Both the position numbers and the translations under genes were made by a program. 64,000 bases of DNA from Pseudomonas japonica (GTDB lineage: Bacteria > Pseudomonadota > Gammaproteobacteria > Pseudomonadales > Pseudomonadaceae), in the NCBI RefSeq assembly GCF_900188455.1, contig NZ_FZOL01000013.1:1-64000 (forward strand). Reading direction: 5' to 3'. Of the stretch, positions 62,937-64,000 are shown in pieces; the stretch's first letter is position 1, and every line of letters starts with the position of its first letter. Below the pieces are notes generated by a model. That model searched no databases, had not been told where the DNA came from, and was given only the letters and a program-made list of their open reading frames with translations.

Positions 62937-64000
62937 GAGGAAATCCCGGGTGCCGCGCCGCAGAGCAGCGCATCATGTTTCTGATAACCGGAAAACGCCG
63001 CGGCCAGCAGTCGATCCTGGCTCCAGTCGGCACGATCGAAGGTATTCACCAGGCGCCCCGCGGAAAGTACGCCAATGCGATCGCAGATCAGCATAAGCTC
63101 GCGCAGGTCGCTGGATACCACTACCAGCGCCTTGCCCTGGCGCGCCAGTTCGGCGAGCAGGCCATATATATCCAGCTTGGCACCGACATCGATGCCGCGG
63201 GTAGGCTCGTCGAACAGCAGCACCCGACAATCGCGCTCCAGCCAGCGGCCAATCACCACCTTCTGCTGGTTGCCCCCGGAAAGCTCGCCTACCGCCTGTT
63301 GCGTGCCTGCGCTGCGAATGCTCAACGCAGCGACAAGATGCTCGGCCAGTTGGCGTTCACGCTCTCTGTTCAACAGGCCGCCACGGGAGACGGCCTTGAG
63401 ATTGCCCAGCACCAGGTTGGCACTGACCGATTCGCCGAGCAGTACCCCTTCGCCCTTGCGGTCCTCACTGACCAGAGCGATACCGTGACGCACCGCCGCC
63501 ATCGGCGAATCGATCCGACAAGCACGCAACGGCTGTCCCAGCTCGACGGTACCGCGATCAGCCCGATCGGCACCGTAGATCAGGCGGAGCAGTTCGGTGC
63601 GTCCGGCGCCGACCAGCCCGCACAACCCGAAGACTTCGCCGGCGCGCACTTCGAACGAGACATCGCAGACCTTGCTTCCACGTCCAAGCCCGCTGACCCG
63701 CAACAACGGCGCGCCGATGCGCCGGTCCGGCGCCTCGATATGCTCACCCAGTTCACGCCCGACCATCAGCTTGACCAGTTGTTCGCTGCTGTAGCGCTGT
63801 ATCGGCTCGTCGCAGACCAGACGACCATCGCGCAACACCGCGACCCGCTGGGCAATCCGCTTGAGCTCTTCGAGCCGGTGCGAAATGTAGATGATCGCCA
63901 CACCCTGTTGCCGCAGCGCCTCGACACGGGCGAAGAGCAGTTCAACTTCGCGCTCGGTGAGCATGGCGGTGGGCTCGTCGAGGATCAGCAAATGACAGTC
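62933..64000 (-). CDS. rbsA: Ribose ABC transporter double ATPase (partial; 5' end beyond the window)
   Basis: The C-terminal 355 residues are present: the first cassette's Walker B LLILDEPTAML near the window edge, then the complete second cassette with GLVGAGRTE, LSGGNQQK and LLFDEPTRGIDV. The reading frame is still open at base 64000, so the first Walker A and the start codon lie outside. It couples ATP hydrolysis to ribose import with RbsC. Confidence 0.95.
   Translation of the reverse strand, partial: DCHLLILDEPTAMLTEREVELLFARVEALRQQGVAIIYISHRLEELKRIAQRVAVLRDGRLVCDEPIQRYSSEQLVKLMVGRELGEHIEAPDRRIGAPLLRVSGLGRGSKVCDVSFEVRAGEVFGLCGLVGAGRTELLRLIYGADRADRGTVELGQPLRACRIDSPMAAVRHGIALVSEDRKGEGVLLGESVSANLVLGNLKAVSRGGLLNRERERQLAEHLVAALSIRSAGTQQAVGELSGGNQQKVVIGRWLERDCRVLLFDEPTRGIDVGAKLDIYGLLAELARQGKALVVVSSDLRELMLICDRIGVLSAGRLVNTFDRADWSQDRLLAAAFSGYQKHDALLCGAAPGISS

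Overview
The window looks like a GC-rich Pseudomonas chromosome. The evidence is the core order thrS-infC-rpmI-rplT-pheS-pheT-ihfA-merR-tRNA-Pro, a ribose operon of type rbsA-rbsC-rbsR-rbsK, OprD/LamB/OmpW porins, sigma-54 control with -24/-12 promoters, and A-rich motifs of the Hfq-Crc type before catabolic genes. About 49 kb on the left is accessory catabolism and transport. The last 14 kb is core translation genes followed by ribose uptake.

Layout: (1) 0.1-2.4 kb: a LysR gene, a visibly less GC-rich HNH endonuclease gene and a broken DUF5329 gene. (2) 2.4-9.0 kb: a PQQ-dependent quinohemoprotein alcohol dehydrogenase with an AraC/FeaR-like regulator, an outer-membrane channel of the phenol/meta-pathway type and a TonB receptor resembling PqqU/YncD, the PQQ importer. 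(3) 9.1-11.2 kb: a LysR gene and a divergent quinone oxidoreductase. (4) 11.2-26.6 kb: a rearranged levulinate / 4-hydroxyacid (lva-type) locus. A PrpR-type sigma-54 activator sits between two operons. One carries a kinase, a DUF6285 protein, an inserted histidine phosphatase, an acyl-CoA dehydrogenase and an SDR. The other carries an acyl-CoA synthetase, a DUF485/ActP symporter pair, a second acyl-CoA dehydrogenase and, downstream, an OprD porin and a chemoreceptor. Each side has a recognisable -24/-12 promoter.

(5) 26.6-35.6 kb: small-molecule stress and detoxification genes: an ABM monooxygenase, a DJ-1/PfpI protein, a coniferyl-type aldehyde dehydrogenase, OmpW, LysR and AraC regulators, an MFS exporter, an SDR and an NAD-dependent epimerase-like protein. 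(6) 35.6-50 kb: a catabolic cluster whose substrate I cannot name. It holds a LamB-type porin, a split transketolase, a luciferase-like (LLM) flavin monooxygenase, an SDR, a ribose-type ABC importer, a flavin reductase, an FGGY kinase, two LysR regulators and a second LLM protein. This is the best candidate for an undescribed pathway: uptake of a sugar-like compound, oxidation by FMNH2 and SDR enzymes, phosphorylation, and C2 transfer by transketolase.

(7) 50.1-57.8 kb: tRNA-Gly(GCC), tRNA-Pro(GGG) and the core translation locus on the minus strand, including an AUU-initiated infC. (8) 58.1-60.1 kb: small proteins (a secreted Cys-containing protein, a cold-shock protein, an I78-type inhibitor lipoprotein and two hypotheticals). 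(9) 60.0-64.0 kb: rbsK, rbsR, rbsC and a partial rbsA that runs off the right edge. I see no insertion sequence, integrase, phage gene or CRISPR array.
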